This document shows, one piece after another, positions 1 through 4,548 of a DNA stretch of 7,859 nt (its first letter is position 1; each line of letters starts with the position of its first letter). The DNA is from Helicobacteraceae bacterium (GTDB lineage Bacteria > Campylobacterota > Campylobacteria > Campylobacterales > SZUA-545). Below the pieces are notes generated by a model that was given only the letters and a program-made list of their open reading frames with translations, was not told where the DNA came from and searched no databases. The stretch is taken from NCBI GenBank assembly GCA_031282285.1, contig JAITEA010000129.1:1-7859 (forward strand), given 5' to 3'. The position numbers were made by a program, and so were the translations under genes.

Positions 1-10
1 CTTGTCTTAA

Positions 11-32
11 TCCCCCCTTATTGGAGGGGGGA
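11..32. repeat. C-run/G-run palindrome, copy 1
   Basis: TCCCCCCT at 11-18 pairs perfectly with AGGGGGGA at 25-32 around the 6-nt loop TATTGG. This is the same kind of element as those at 272-288 and 322-339. The family type, a run of C then about TTATCAA then a run of G, is a common small intergenic palindrome in many bacteria. No function can be assigned from the sequence. Confidence 0.75.
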
Positions 33-50
33 ATCTAAATCCTCTCTCTC

Positions 51-84
51 GTCACTCCCGCGCAGCGCCCGCTCCGTAGGAGCG
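51..84. repeat. Degenerate REP-like fragment with small hairpin
   Basis: GTCACTCCCGCG at 51-62 resembles the left half of the REP-like palindrome at 101-126. It is followed by a 6-bp hairpin, CGCTCC (70-75) and GGAGCG (79-84), with a GTA loop. A similar arrangement in inverted orientation is found at 447-466, where CGCTCCGT lies beside CGCGGGAATAAC. These look like decayed or variant members of the same family bounding the cluster. Confidence 0.45.
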
Positions 85-100
85 CAAATCGTCCTTATGC

Positions 101-126
101 GTCATTCCCGCGAAGGCGGGAATCCA
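101..126 (+). repeat. REP-like palindrome, copy A1
   Basis: ATTCCCGC (104-111) and GCGGGAAT (116-123) form a perfect 8-bp stem around GAAG, bordered by GTC on the left and CCA on the right. Elements with this core are widespread intergenic repeats; the dRS3 repeats of Neisseria have a similar ATTCCC...GGGAAT plan. The copy at 207-232 is the same unit in the opposite orientation, 25 of 26 positions identical. Confidence 0.85.
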
Positions 127-206
127 AAAAATATACGAATCGAATGCAATCTGCTACAAAAAACGGCGATCGGCGTTCATTTTCGGATTTTCGATTATTT
201 TCAAGA

Positions 207-232
207 TGGATTCCCGCCTTCGCGAGAATGAC
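207..232 (-). repeat. REP-like palindrome, copy A2 (inverted)
   Basis: This is the reverse complement of the 101-126 unit with a single change, so the stem (210-217 with 222-229, loop CTTC) carries one mismatch. Copies A1 and A2 face each other and enclose 80 bp, giving a 132-bp structure with 26-bp near-perfect terminal inverted repeats. I see no flanking target-site duplication. Confidence 0.85.
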
Positions 233-271
233 GGGAAAAGGCGAAGCAAGCGCGATCTGCGCCCCCCTTGC

Positions 272-288
272 CCCCCTTATCAAGGGGG
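272..288. repeat. C-run/G-run palindrome, copy 2
   Basis: CCCCCTT (272-278) pairs with AAGGGGG (282-288) across the 3-nt loop ATC. A further C-run, GCCCCCCTTG at 261-270, lies just to its left, so the element may be a partly duplicated unit. Confidence 0.7.
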
Positions 289-321
289 AGGGATTCGTCG
301 ATCGCGCCTTCTCAATTCCTC

Positions 322-339
322 CCCCCCTGACAAGGGGGG
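322..339. repeat. C-run/G-run palindrome, copy 3
   Basis: CCCCCCT (322-328) pairs with AGGGGGG (333-339) around the loop GACA. It lies between REP-like copies A2 and A3, so the two palindrome families are interspersed. Confidence 0.7.
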
Positions 340-377
340 TTTGAATAAGCCGTTCGTAATGCTAAGGTTTCGAGAGA

Positions 378-403
378 TGGATACCCGCTTTCGCGGGTAT
401 GAC
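378..403 (-). repeat. REP-like palindrome, copy A3 with compensatory change
   Basis: This copy has the same orientation as the one at 207-232. Its stem is ATACCCGC (381-388) with GCGGGTAT (393-400), loop TTTC. Relative to copy A1 the T-A pair in the outer stem is replaced by A-T in both arms, so pairing is kept. The flanking TGG on the left and GAC on the right match the other copies. Confidence 0.8.
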
Positions 404-430
404 GAGAAGGCGCTTTCCTAGGCAATTAAC

Positions 431-482
431 GCCGCTTCGCGGCTAGCGCTCCGTCGCGGGAATAACGGAAAAAGGCGGAGCG
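431..482. repeat. Small hairpin and degenerate REP-like fragment
   Basis: GCCGC (431-435) and GCGGC (439-443) form a 5-bp hairpin with loop TTC. Next to it CGCTCC (447-452) can pair with GGAGCG (477-482), and CGCGGGAATAAC (455-466) is the inverted counterpart of the 51-62 fragment. It lies downstream of the minus-strand gene ending at 531, but no U-rich tail supports calling it a terminator. Confidence 0.4.
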
Positions 483-530
483 TTTGTGTGGATTAGCGTG
501 GCTTGTATTCTGATTAGCGGCTGTCGCGTA

Positions 531-1121
531 TTATTTGATTACGGTAAGCTTTCCGTCCACAAAGCCCGCGGCTATATGCTGAACATTAAAAATCCGCGAG
601 TCGGACAGCTCGTTACATAACGCTTTTAATATATTTACGACTATATCCAAAACCTCTTGGCGCTCAAAACCGCCCGATAGTTGAAAATCTGGGCATCTTC
701 TGACTTTGGGGACAAAATCCTCTTCGCACGCCCAATCTTCATTGTTTGCGTCGTAGCGTTTTGATCCCACAAGCTCTAAACCGTATGGTTCGTATATATT
801 AAAACTTAGCGCGATAATATCATGAGGCAATATCTCGTCTTTGTCAATATCTGTAATCCATTCGCCAACTATCGCTTTTAGCGCTTCTGGCGCGTAACTT
901 TTAAGCGTTTTGATCGCCTCCGTTGCGTTGCCATTAAACGCGTCGCTGATAGCGAGTAGCATATTGCGGAATATGGCGTCGGTCGCCAATTCGCGCGGAG
1001 CGGTCGAAACGCGCGCCTCTATATAATCTCCTAAAGTTACGGGCTCGCCTTTGTGGTAGCGTATAACATCTATAGAGTCGTTCATAAACGATAGTCTTTC
1101 AATGATTAATCGATCATTCAT
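531..1121 (-). CDS. Hypothetical protein, 196 aa, after thyX
   Basis: I do not recognise this protein. It is 196 residues, acidic, with no signal peptide or membrane segment, so it is probably cytosolic. Segments around residues 41-87 (many Ala, Leu, Ile) and 152-172 (FERQEVLDIVVNILKALCNE) look helical, and the C-terminus ends in a short strand-like stretch, AAGFVDGKLTVIK. Cysteines at 132, 143 and 169 show no metal-site pattern. The ATG at 1121 is preceded by GGAAAG (1127-1132) at 5-nt spacing. A second Met at residue 13 is an alternative start. It lies 21 bp after the small membrane protein gene and is probably co-transcribed with thyX. Its codon choice is more AT-rich than that of thyX, which could mean later acquisition. 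A single-domain partner or immunity-type protein is possible but unsupported. Confidence 0.75.
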   Translation of the reverse strand: MNDRLIIERLSFMNDSIDVIRYHKGEPVTLGDYIEARVSTAPRELATDAIFRNMLLAISDAFNGNATEAIKTLKSYAPEALKAIVGEWITDIDKDEILPHDIIALSFNIYEPYGLELVGSKRYDANNEDWACEEDFVPKVRRCPDFQLSGGFERQEVLDIVVNILKALCNELSDSRIFNVQHIAAGFVDGKLTVIK

Positions 1122-1142
1122 TCGCGCTTTCCATTTAGTAAG

Positions 1143-1379
1143 TTAATCGGCGGGCTTATCGCGCCGTTTGGTTTGCGCTTTCCCAACGACGATCGCCCAC
1201 CACGCCAATAAGCCCACGCCAGTCAAAAGCCCCGTCGTTTTAAGCGCCCGAAGCCATTCGCCGTTATATAAGCTAACAATCGCCGACAGCGCCAACGATA
1301 AGCCAGCGATTAACGCGATCAGCAGCGTCAAACTTGTCCTGAATATCGCTACGCGCCGAAAAAACTCGCCCGCTTTCAT
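1143..1379 (-). CDS. Small two-helix membrane protein, 78 aa
   Basis: The product is 78 residues with two predicted membrane helices, about 14-37 (LTLLIALIAGLSLALSAIV) and 46-66 (LLTGVGLLAWWAIVVG), joined by a short loop containing YNGEW. Basic residues cluster at the N-terminus (K2, R8, R9) and in the tail KRRDK, so both ends should face the cytoplasm. The ATG at 1379 lies 3 nt after the thyX TAA (TAA GCG ATG). There is no clear Shine-Dalgarno sequence, so translation probably depends on thyX ribosomes. I recognise no family. A plus-strand frame across the same bases (1168-1386) is much less convincing, because the minus frame has the operon position and a clean hydrophobic profile. Confidence 0.65.
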   Translation of the reverse strand: MKAGEFFRRVAIFRTSLTLLIALIAGLSLALSAIVSLYNGEWLRALKTTGLLTGVGLLAWWAIVVGKAQTKRRDKPAD

Positions 1380-1382
1380 CGC

Positions 1383-2009
1383 TTAAGCACCCGCGCTTTC
1401 TGGCTCGATATGCGGCGCGAAAATATATTTGTGATCTTCGGGCAGCGCGTCAAAAATCGCTAACGCCAGATCGCGTATCTCCCACAGCGCCGATCGGCTC
1501 GTTCTAAGCCGCAGGAAGTTTTGCAGGCTGCGGGCGTTCGCGCTCCACGCAAGTTCGGTTTTGTAGCTCTCCGGCAGCGCGTATTTGGCGCGATCGTTTG
1601 CGATCCCTTGCGTCAAAAGCCGCCGCAGGTTTTCCAGCGCCGCCAAACTCGCCCGATCGACCGCTTCCGCGCCCGTGGCGACAAGGTATTTCGCGGCGCG
1701 ATCGTCGAAGGTTTCAAACGGCGCTTCGCCTTTAAGCTCTTTGAGCGTGTAGCGCGTGCTTTTGACCGAAAGCGAGGCTATGCGGTGTCTGGCAAGCTCT
1801 TGCAGGCAGGCGCGGCTGACGCCTTGAATGTAAAAGGTGTAAAACAGATGTTCGAGCGTGCTGGCGTGCTTGTTTTTATTGCCCACGCGATCGATTAACT
1901 CGCGATCGCGCTCGCCGCCGTTGTCGGACTTGTCTTGGCTCTGCCAGCAGACGCGAATGGCGCGCGAGCAGACGGCGAGATCGGAGCTTTGAAGAAGGGT
2001 TATTTGCAT
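1383..2009 (-). CDS. thyX: Flavin-dependent thymidylate synthase ThyX
   Basis: ThyX makes dTMP from dUMP using methylenetetrahydrofolate as carbon donor and FAD/NADPH as reductant; it is the alternative to ThyA and usual in Campylobacterota. From the MQITLL start the protein has 208 residues, close to the family size there. The ThyX signature is intact: R74-H75-R76, S79, S84 and R86 in RHRIASLSVKSTRY, the last part binding dUMP and FAD. Other conserved stretches are CWQSQDKSDNGG (21-32), KHASTLEHL (47-55), LPESYKTEL (145-153) and NARSLQNFLRLR (158-169). Tandem ATGs lie at 2012 and 2009; MQITLL matches the C. jejuni N-terminus as I recall it. A TTG at 2024 would add five residues and is less likely. 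No Shine-Dalgarno sequence is visible, so the mRNA may be leaderless. It probably heads a unit with the two genes downstream. Confidence 0.97.
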   Translation of the reverse strand: MQITLLQSSDLAVCSRAIRVCWQSQDKSDNGGERDRELIDRVGNKNKHASTLEHLFYTFYIQGVSRACLQELARHRIASLSVKSTRYTLKELKGEAPFETFDDRAAKYLVATGAEAVDRASLAALENLRRLLTQGIANDRAKYALPESYKTELAWSANARSLQNFLRLRTSRSALWEIRDLALAIFDALPEDHKYIFAPHIEPESAGA

Positions 2010-2014
2010 CATAA

Positions 2015-2020
2015 ATGATA
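2015..2020 (-). promoter_or_regulatory. Possible -10 element for thyX
   Basis: TATCAT on the minus strand matches TATAAT at five of six positions and would start transcription within a few bases of the thyX ATG, giving a leaderless or near-leaderless mRNA. This fits the absence of a ribosome binding site. An alternative is AATAAT at 2094-2099 on the minus strand, which would give a leader of about 80 nt. Confidence 0.3.
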
Positions 2021-2124
2021 GCAAGCGTTAGATTTGGTTTGCGAAACGAGCGGCGCGGCGCGGCTGGTTTGCCATTAGCAGCGCTGATCGCCGCATTATT
2101 TGCGCCCAAGAAAGCCGTGAAAGC

Positions 2125-2130
2125 TATAAT
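2125..2130 (+). promoter_or_regulatory. Promoter -10 box of the DUF411 gene
   Basis: A perfect TATAAT lies 31 bp before the start codon at 2162, preceded by GC. No good -35 box exists at 16-18 bp spacing (TTGCGC at 2100-2105 is 19 bp away). This fits sigma-70 promoters of Campylobacterota, where the -35 box is weakly conserved. The expected start is near 2137, giving a leader of about 25 nt. Confidence 0.6.
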
Positions 2131-2161
2131 GTTTGGACTAAATCTCGCGTAAGGAAAAATT

Positions 2162-2731
2162 ATGGCGCCAGAGTTTTTTCAGTTTGTTCAACGCGGTACA
2201 GCGGCGTTTAAGCAAAACGCGCGGTATATATCGGCTTGCCTGCTTGCCGCGGCGCTGATCGCCGGCGCCGGCTTTTTGGCGGTTTCAACGACGCAAAGCT
2301 CCGAAGCCAACGGCGCGACGACAGGCGCGGCGAATGCGGCGGACTCGGCGAACAAGATCGCGGCGACAATCTACAAAGACCCAAATTGCGGCTGCTGCAA
2401 CGACTGGATCGCGCATCTGCAAAAAAACGGCTTTGAAACCACAACGATCGACGGCGAGAGCGAAGCGCGAAACGGTCTTGGCATTCCGCTTCGTTACGCC
2501 TCTTGCCACACGGCAAAGATCGGCGCTTACGCGATCGAGGGGCATGTGCCGGCAAACGATATTTTGCGGCTGCTCAAAGAGGCGCCGGAGGCGATCGGTT
2601 TGTCCGTCCCGAATATGCCCATAGGCGCGCCCGGAATGGACGGCAAAGCGTACGGCGGGGTACACGAAACATACAAAGTACTACTGATCGCAAACGACGG
2701 CAGCGCCAGCGTTTTTAGCGAATACAAATAA
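2162..2731 (+). CDS. DUF411/CopG-like copper-binding protein
   Basis: The 189-residue protein has an N-terminal hydrophobic segment (about 23-42, SACLLAAALIAGAGFLAVS), which anchors it in or exports it across the inner membrane. A linker rich in Ala, Asn, Ser and Thr follows (43-64), then a DUF411 domain (about 67-189). Family hallmarks are YKDPNCGCC with C76, C78 and C79, SCHTA with C115 and H116, EGHVP (126-130), and MPIGAPGM (152-159). DUF411 members such as CopG of Vibrio and Pseudomonas are periplasmic thioredoxin-fold proteins that bind several copper ions through the CxCC and nearby Cys/His/Met residues. The ATG at 2162 follows AAGGA (2151-2155) at 6-nt spacing. No copper efflux or oxidase gene is in view, so it seems to be transcribed alone. 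The metal-binding role is inferred from the family. Confidence 0.93.
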   Translation: MAPEFFQFVQRGTAAFKQNARYISACLLAAALIAGAGFLAVSTTQSSEANGATTGAANAADSANKIAATIYKDPNCGCCNDWIAHLQKNGFETTTIDGESEARNGLGIPLRYASCHTAKIGAYAIEGHVPANDILRLLKEAPEAIGLSVPNMPIGAPGMDGKAYGGVHETYKVLLIANDGSASVFSEYK

Positions 2732-2748
2732 CCAATTTGATTGGGTTA
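2729..2748. terminator. Inverted repeat spanning two convergent stop codons
   Basis: The stop codons of the DUF411 gene (TAA 2729-2731) and the minus-strand gene ending at 2746 (TAA) lie in the two arms of one hairpin. TAA plus CCAA (2729-2735) pairs with TTGG plus TTA (2741-2744, 2746-2748), with one bulged G at 2745 and loop TTTGA. It may act as a weak bidirectional terminator or 3'-end stabiliser. No T-run follows on either strand and the stem is AT-rich. Confidence 0.35.
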
Positions 2749-3282
2749 GGGATCGAGGGGGCGTCCCAAAAAGGCTTCGAGGCGCGAATACATATCGTCG
2801 ATCGAGAGCGGCAGTAGTTTCGGATGGTTTCTAAGCCACGCGGAGTTAAGCGCCGCGATATCCTCGTCAAGATCGTAAAACGAAGCGTTGTTCAGGGTGT
2901 CGCGTATGGGGTTATCGCCAAAATAATCGCTTTCCAAAAAGGCGTTTAGATCCTCTTCGTTTAGCGTTTCTGCTCTGGCGCATAGCGATTCAAACAGCGC
3001 CAGATGTTTCGGCGCGCCGATATATTTCAGCGCTTTTGCCACAATATCGTTAAGCTCTTTATCCCAGCCCGTATTATAAACGAACTGCGAAAAATCGCCG
3101 TTATTGTATTGCGCCAGATAGTAATCGACATAGTAGCTTGCCAGCGCCTCGTCGCACATATCGCTTTCCTCCGCGCCCTCCTCTTTGAGAAGGTTGATCA
3201 CGCTGATATTGGACTGAATAATATCGTTTGGATCGCCGCTATTAAGCGAATCTAGCGAAACTATAATATTGTCCAATTTCAT
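2746..3282 (-). CDS. DMP19/DUF4375-like protein
   Basis: This is a 178-residue, strongly acidic protein without signal peptide or membrane segment. Residues about 50-100 match the pattern I know from the DMP19 (DUF4375) family: YYVDYYLAQYNNGDFSQFVYNTG, then a helix and ALKYIGA followed by LALFE. The Neisseria member DMP19 is a dimeric DNA mimic that binds a transcription factor and removes it from DNA; other members are uncharacterised. The region after residue 105 is also rich in Asp and Glu (LNEEDLNAFLESDYFGD, YDLDEDIAALN). The ATG at 3282 has AAGGA (3289-3293) at 6-nt spacing. It starts 34 bp after rplT on the same strand and is probably the last gene of that operon, though the gap could hold a weak promoter (TATAAG). 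The family assignment rests on pattern memory; the DNA-mimic role is not shown. Confidence 0.75.
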   Translation of the reverse strand: MKLDNIIVSLDSLNSGDPNDIIQSNISVINLLKEEGAEESDMCDEALASYYVDYYLAQYNNGDFSQFVYNTGWDKELNDIVAKALKYIGAPKHLALFESLCARAETLNEEDLNAFLESDYFGDNPIRDTLNNASFYDLDEDIAALNSAWLRNHPKLLPLSIDDMYSRLEAFLGRPLDP

Positions 3283-3316
3283 TGCGCGTCCTTATATGCG
3301 ATATGCGACGGCGAGT

Positions 3317-3670
3317 TTAAGCGATAGCCTTTTTGACGCGATCGGCGATAGCGGCAAACGAGGTCGGCTCGTTCATAGCCAGATCGGCTAACACCTTGCG
3401 ATCAAGCCCGATATTCGCCTTCTCCAGCCCGCTTATAAACTTTGAATAGCTGATGCCGTTTAAGCGGCAGGCGGCGTTAATGCGCGTAATCCAGAGCGAT
3501 CGGAAATTGCGTTTATTGTTTTTGCGATCGCGGTAGGCGTAAACTAGGCTTCTTTCAAGCTGTTCTTTCGCCTTGCGGAAGTGTTTATGCCGTCCGCTGA
3601 AAAAGCCGCGCGCCAGTTTTAATATTTTTTTGTGTCTGCGTCTGCGGACAAAGCCCGTTTTTACTCTCAT
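3317..3670 (-). CDS. rplT: 50S ribosomal protein L20
   Basis: L20 binds 23S rRNA early in assembly of the large subunit. The 117-residue length is standard. The basic N-terminal extension ([23 protein letters not shown]) and the signature [20 protein letters not shown] (53-72), followed by [25 protein letters not shown], are complete. The start codon at 3670 has AGGA (3677-3680) at 6-nt spacing. It follows rpmI after an unusually long 121-nt spacer with hairpins, a likely place for regulation. In E. coli and Bacillus, L20 represses its own operon by binding mRNA that mimics its rRNA site; whether this happens here is inference. Confidence 0.98.
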   Translation of the reverse strand: MRVKTGFVRRRRHKKILKLARGFFSGRHKHFRKAKEQLERSLVYAYRDRKNNKRNFRSLWITRINAACRLNGISYSKFISGLEKANIGLDRKVLADLAMNEPTSFAAIADRVKKAIA

Positions 3671-3696
3671 CTCGTATCCTTTTGCCTGTTGCGGCG

Positions 3697-3708
3697 GGGT
3701 TAAAACCC
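3697..3708 (-). promoter_or_regulatory. Small hairpin upstream of rplT
   Basis: On the mRNA strand GGGTT (3708-3704) and AACCC (3701-3697) can pair across a 2-nt loop, about 16 nt before the rplT ribosome binding site. A tight loop of two bases would open by a pair. It may help shape the leader before rplT; on its own it is weak evidence. Confidence 0.25.
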
Positions 3709-3745
3709 TCTTGTCTGTTTCGCTTAAGCTGACAGAAGATAATTA

Positions 3746-3789
3746 AACCGCCAAGAGGCGGCTAAACGATTACAAAGCCGAAAATCGGC
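3746..3789 (-). promoter_or_regulatory. Tandem hairpins in the rpmI-rplT spacer
   Basis: Directly after the rpmI stop codon the mRNA forms GCCGA (3789-3785) with TCGGC (3781-3777), loop TTT. Then comes AGCCGCC (3763-3757) with GGCGGTT (3752-3746), loop TCTT, counting one G-U pair, and this is followed by TTAATT. The second could be a weak attenuator or terminator. Together they may set rplT expression or bind L20. In E. coli the L20 control region also lies near rpmI, but I cannot match a known L20 leader structure here. Confidence 0.45.
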
Positions 3790-3791
3790 GA

Positions 3792-3983
3792 CTACAAACC
3801 AAGCATTCGCTTGACGCCAGCCTCGTTCGACGGGTGAACATACTGAGCCGAACGCAATCCGCGCTTGGTCTTTCTGCTCTTTTTCGTCAGAATGTGGCTT
3901 CTGAAAGCGCTACCGCGTTTGATCACATTTTTCTTGACCGAAAAACGCTTCGCGGCGGCTCTTTTTGTCTTCATCTTTGGCAT
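3792..3983 (-). CDS. rpmI: 50S ribosomal protein L35
   Basis: L35 is a small, very basic large-subunit protein. The 63-residue product starts with the diagnostic [14 protein letters not shown], has the [19 protein letters not shown] core (23-41), and ends in VKRMLGL, so it is full length. The ATG at 3983 has GAGGTG at 5-nt spacing, and this Shine-Dalgarno sequence overlaps the infC stop codon (TAGAGGTG). The 10-nt gap to infC implies coupled translation. The neighbours infC and rplT are the conserved partners of this gene. Confidence 0.97.
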   Translation of the reverse strand: MPKMKTKRAAAKRFSVKKNVIKRGSAFRSHILTKKSRKTKRGLRSAQYVHPSNEAGVKRMLGL

Positions 3984-3993
3984 CTTTTCACCT

Positions 3994-4548
3994 CTATTTT
4001 TTCTTTGGTACCGCGTGCATACTCACAAAACGCCCCTCCAAGAAAGGCTCTTTTTCGATTACCGCCGCATCCTGCACCATTTGAAGGACGGATTTTAGCA
4101 CATCAAAGCCTACGCTTGGGTTTGCCATCTCGCGCCCCTTCAAAAACACGCGGAACTTCACATGCTTGCCCTCGTCCAAAAACTCCAGCGCGTGCCTGAT
4201 CTTGTAGCCCAGATCGTTCTGCGCGATCTTGGCGGTGAGCTTGATTTCCTTGACCTCGACCAGCTTTTGCTTCTTTTTCGCCTCTTTGGCGCGCTTTTCC
4301 TGCTCGTACTTGTACTTGCCAAAGTCCATAATCTTCGCCACCGGCGGATTGGCTTCGGGCGAGATCATCACAAGCTCCAGACTCTGATCGTAGGCTAACT
4401 GCAACGCCTGCCGCGAGCTGATCACGCCAAACTGATGACCGTCGGAACCGATGCATCTCACCTCGTCGCAAAAGCGGACGATCGACTCGTTGATAAGCGT
4501 CTTTTTATCTTTCTCTCTGGGGGCGAAACTGGGGGGGGTGTTGTTCAA
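3994..4548 (-). CDS. infC: Translation initiation factor IF-3
   Basis: IF-3 binds the 30S subunit, keeps it apart from 50S and checks start-codon pairing. The 184-residue protein has the N-domain (about 18-84: [52 protein letters not shown]), a lysine-rich linker (85-95) and the C-domain (about 97-181) with [17 protein letters not shown] (128-144). The start is TTG at 4548, overlapping the thrS stop as TTGA, with AGGA (4555-4558) at 6-nt spacing. A non-AUG start is usual for infC and in E. coli (AUU) lets IF-3 repress its own translation. TTG may serve the same purpose here. A run of eight C residues (4531-4538) lies four codons after the start. The first 16 residues are an unconserved extension. 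Confidence 0.97.
   Translation of the reverse strand: MNNTPPSFAPREKDKKTLINESIVRFCDEVRCIGSDGHQFGVISSRQALQLAYDQSLELVMISPEANPPVAKIMDFGKYKYEQEKRAKEAKKKQKLVEVKEIKLTAKIAQNDLGYKIRHALEFLDEGKHVKFRVFLKGREMANPSVGFDVLKSVLQMVQDAAVIEKEPFLEGRFVSMHAVPKKK
4531..4538 (-). repeat. C8 homopolymer tract at the 5' end of infC
   Basis: Eight consecutive C residues on the coding strand fall in codons 4-6 (ACC CCC CCC) of infC. In Campylobacter and Helicobacter, poly-G/C tracts of about this length or longer are slippage-prone and drive phase variation, though normally in surface-structure genes. Here a slip would shift the frame right after the start of an essential gene. Confidence 0.6.

Larger units (their letters stand above)
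1..530. other. Gene-free region with palindromic repeat cluster
   Basis: I find no credible gene here. Short open frames exist on both strands, but they run through palindromic repeats and give the familiar repeat-encoded peptides such as DSRLRGND, which are not real proteins. The stretch carries three copies of a REP-like palindrome (101-126, 207-232, 378-403), three C-run/G-run hairpins (11-32, 272-288, 322-339) and degenerate fragments near 51-84 and 431-482. Positions 483-530 form the 3' flank of the minus-strand gene ending at 531, where I see no convincing terminator with a U tract. Confidence 0.8.

Noticed and set aside
11..403. Possible CRISPR array
   Set aside because: The repeated units are palindromes in both orientations at irregular spacing and belong to two families. 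There are no regular spacers and no cas genes.
95..421. Short open frames on both strands near the left end
   Set aside because: They run through the palindromic repeats and encode typical repeat peptides (DSRLRGND, DSRLRENDG). They lack ribosome binding sites and conserved content.
1168..1386. 72-codon plus-strand frame opposite the small membrane protein
   Set aside because: The minus-strand frame has the thyX-coupled position and a clean two-helix profile. The plus frame has no ribosome binding site or recognisable content.
1521..1898. 125-codon plus-strand frame opposite thyX
   Set aside because: It lies wholly within the ThyX gene, whose conserved motifs are certain. Its composition is that of an antisense shadow.
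1876..2109. 77-codon minus-strand frame at the thyX 5' end and promoter region
   Set aside because: It overlaps thyX in another frame and is very rich in Arg and Ser, as expected from a shadow frame.
2208..2727. Several frames on both strands inside the DUF411 gene
   Set aside because: They are Arg/Ala-rich shadows of the clear DUF411 reading frame.
3834..4199. Plus-strand frames opposite rpmI and infC
   Set aside because: They are antisense to two confidently identified genes, without a ribosome binding site or homology I recognise.
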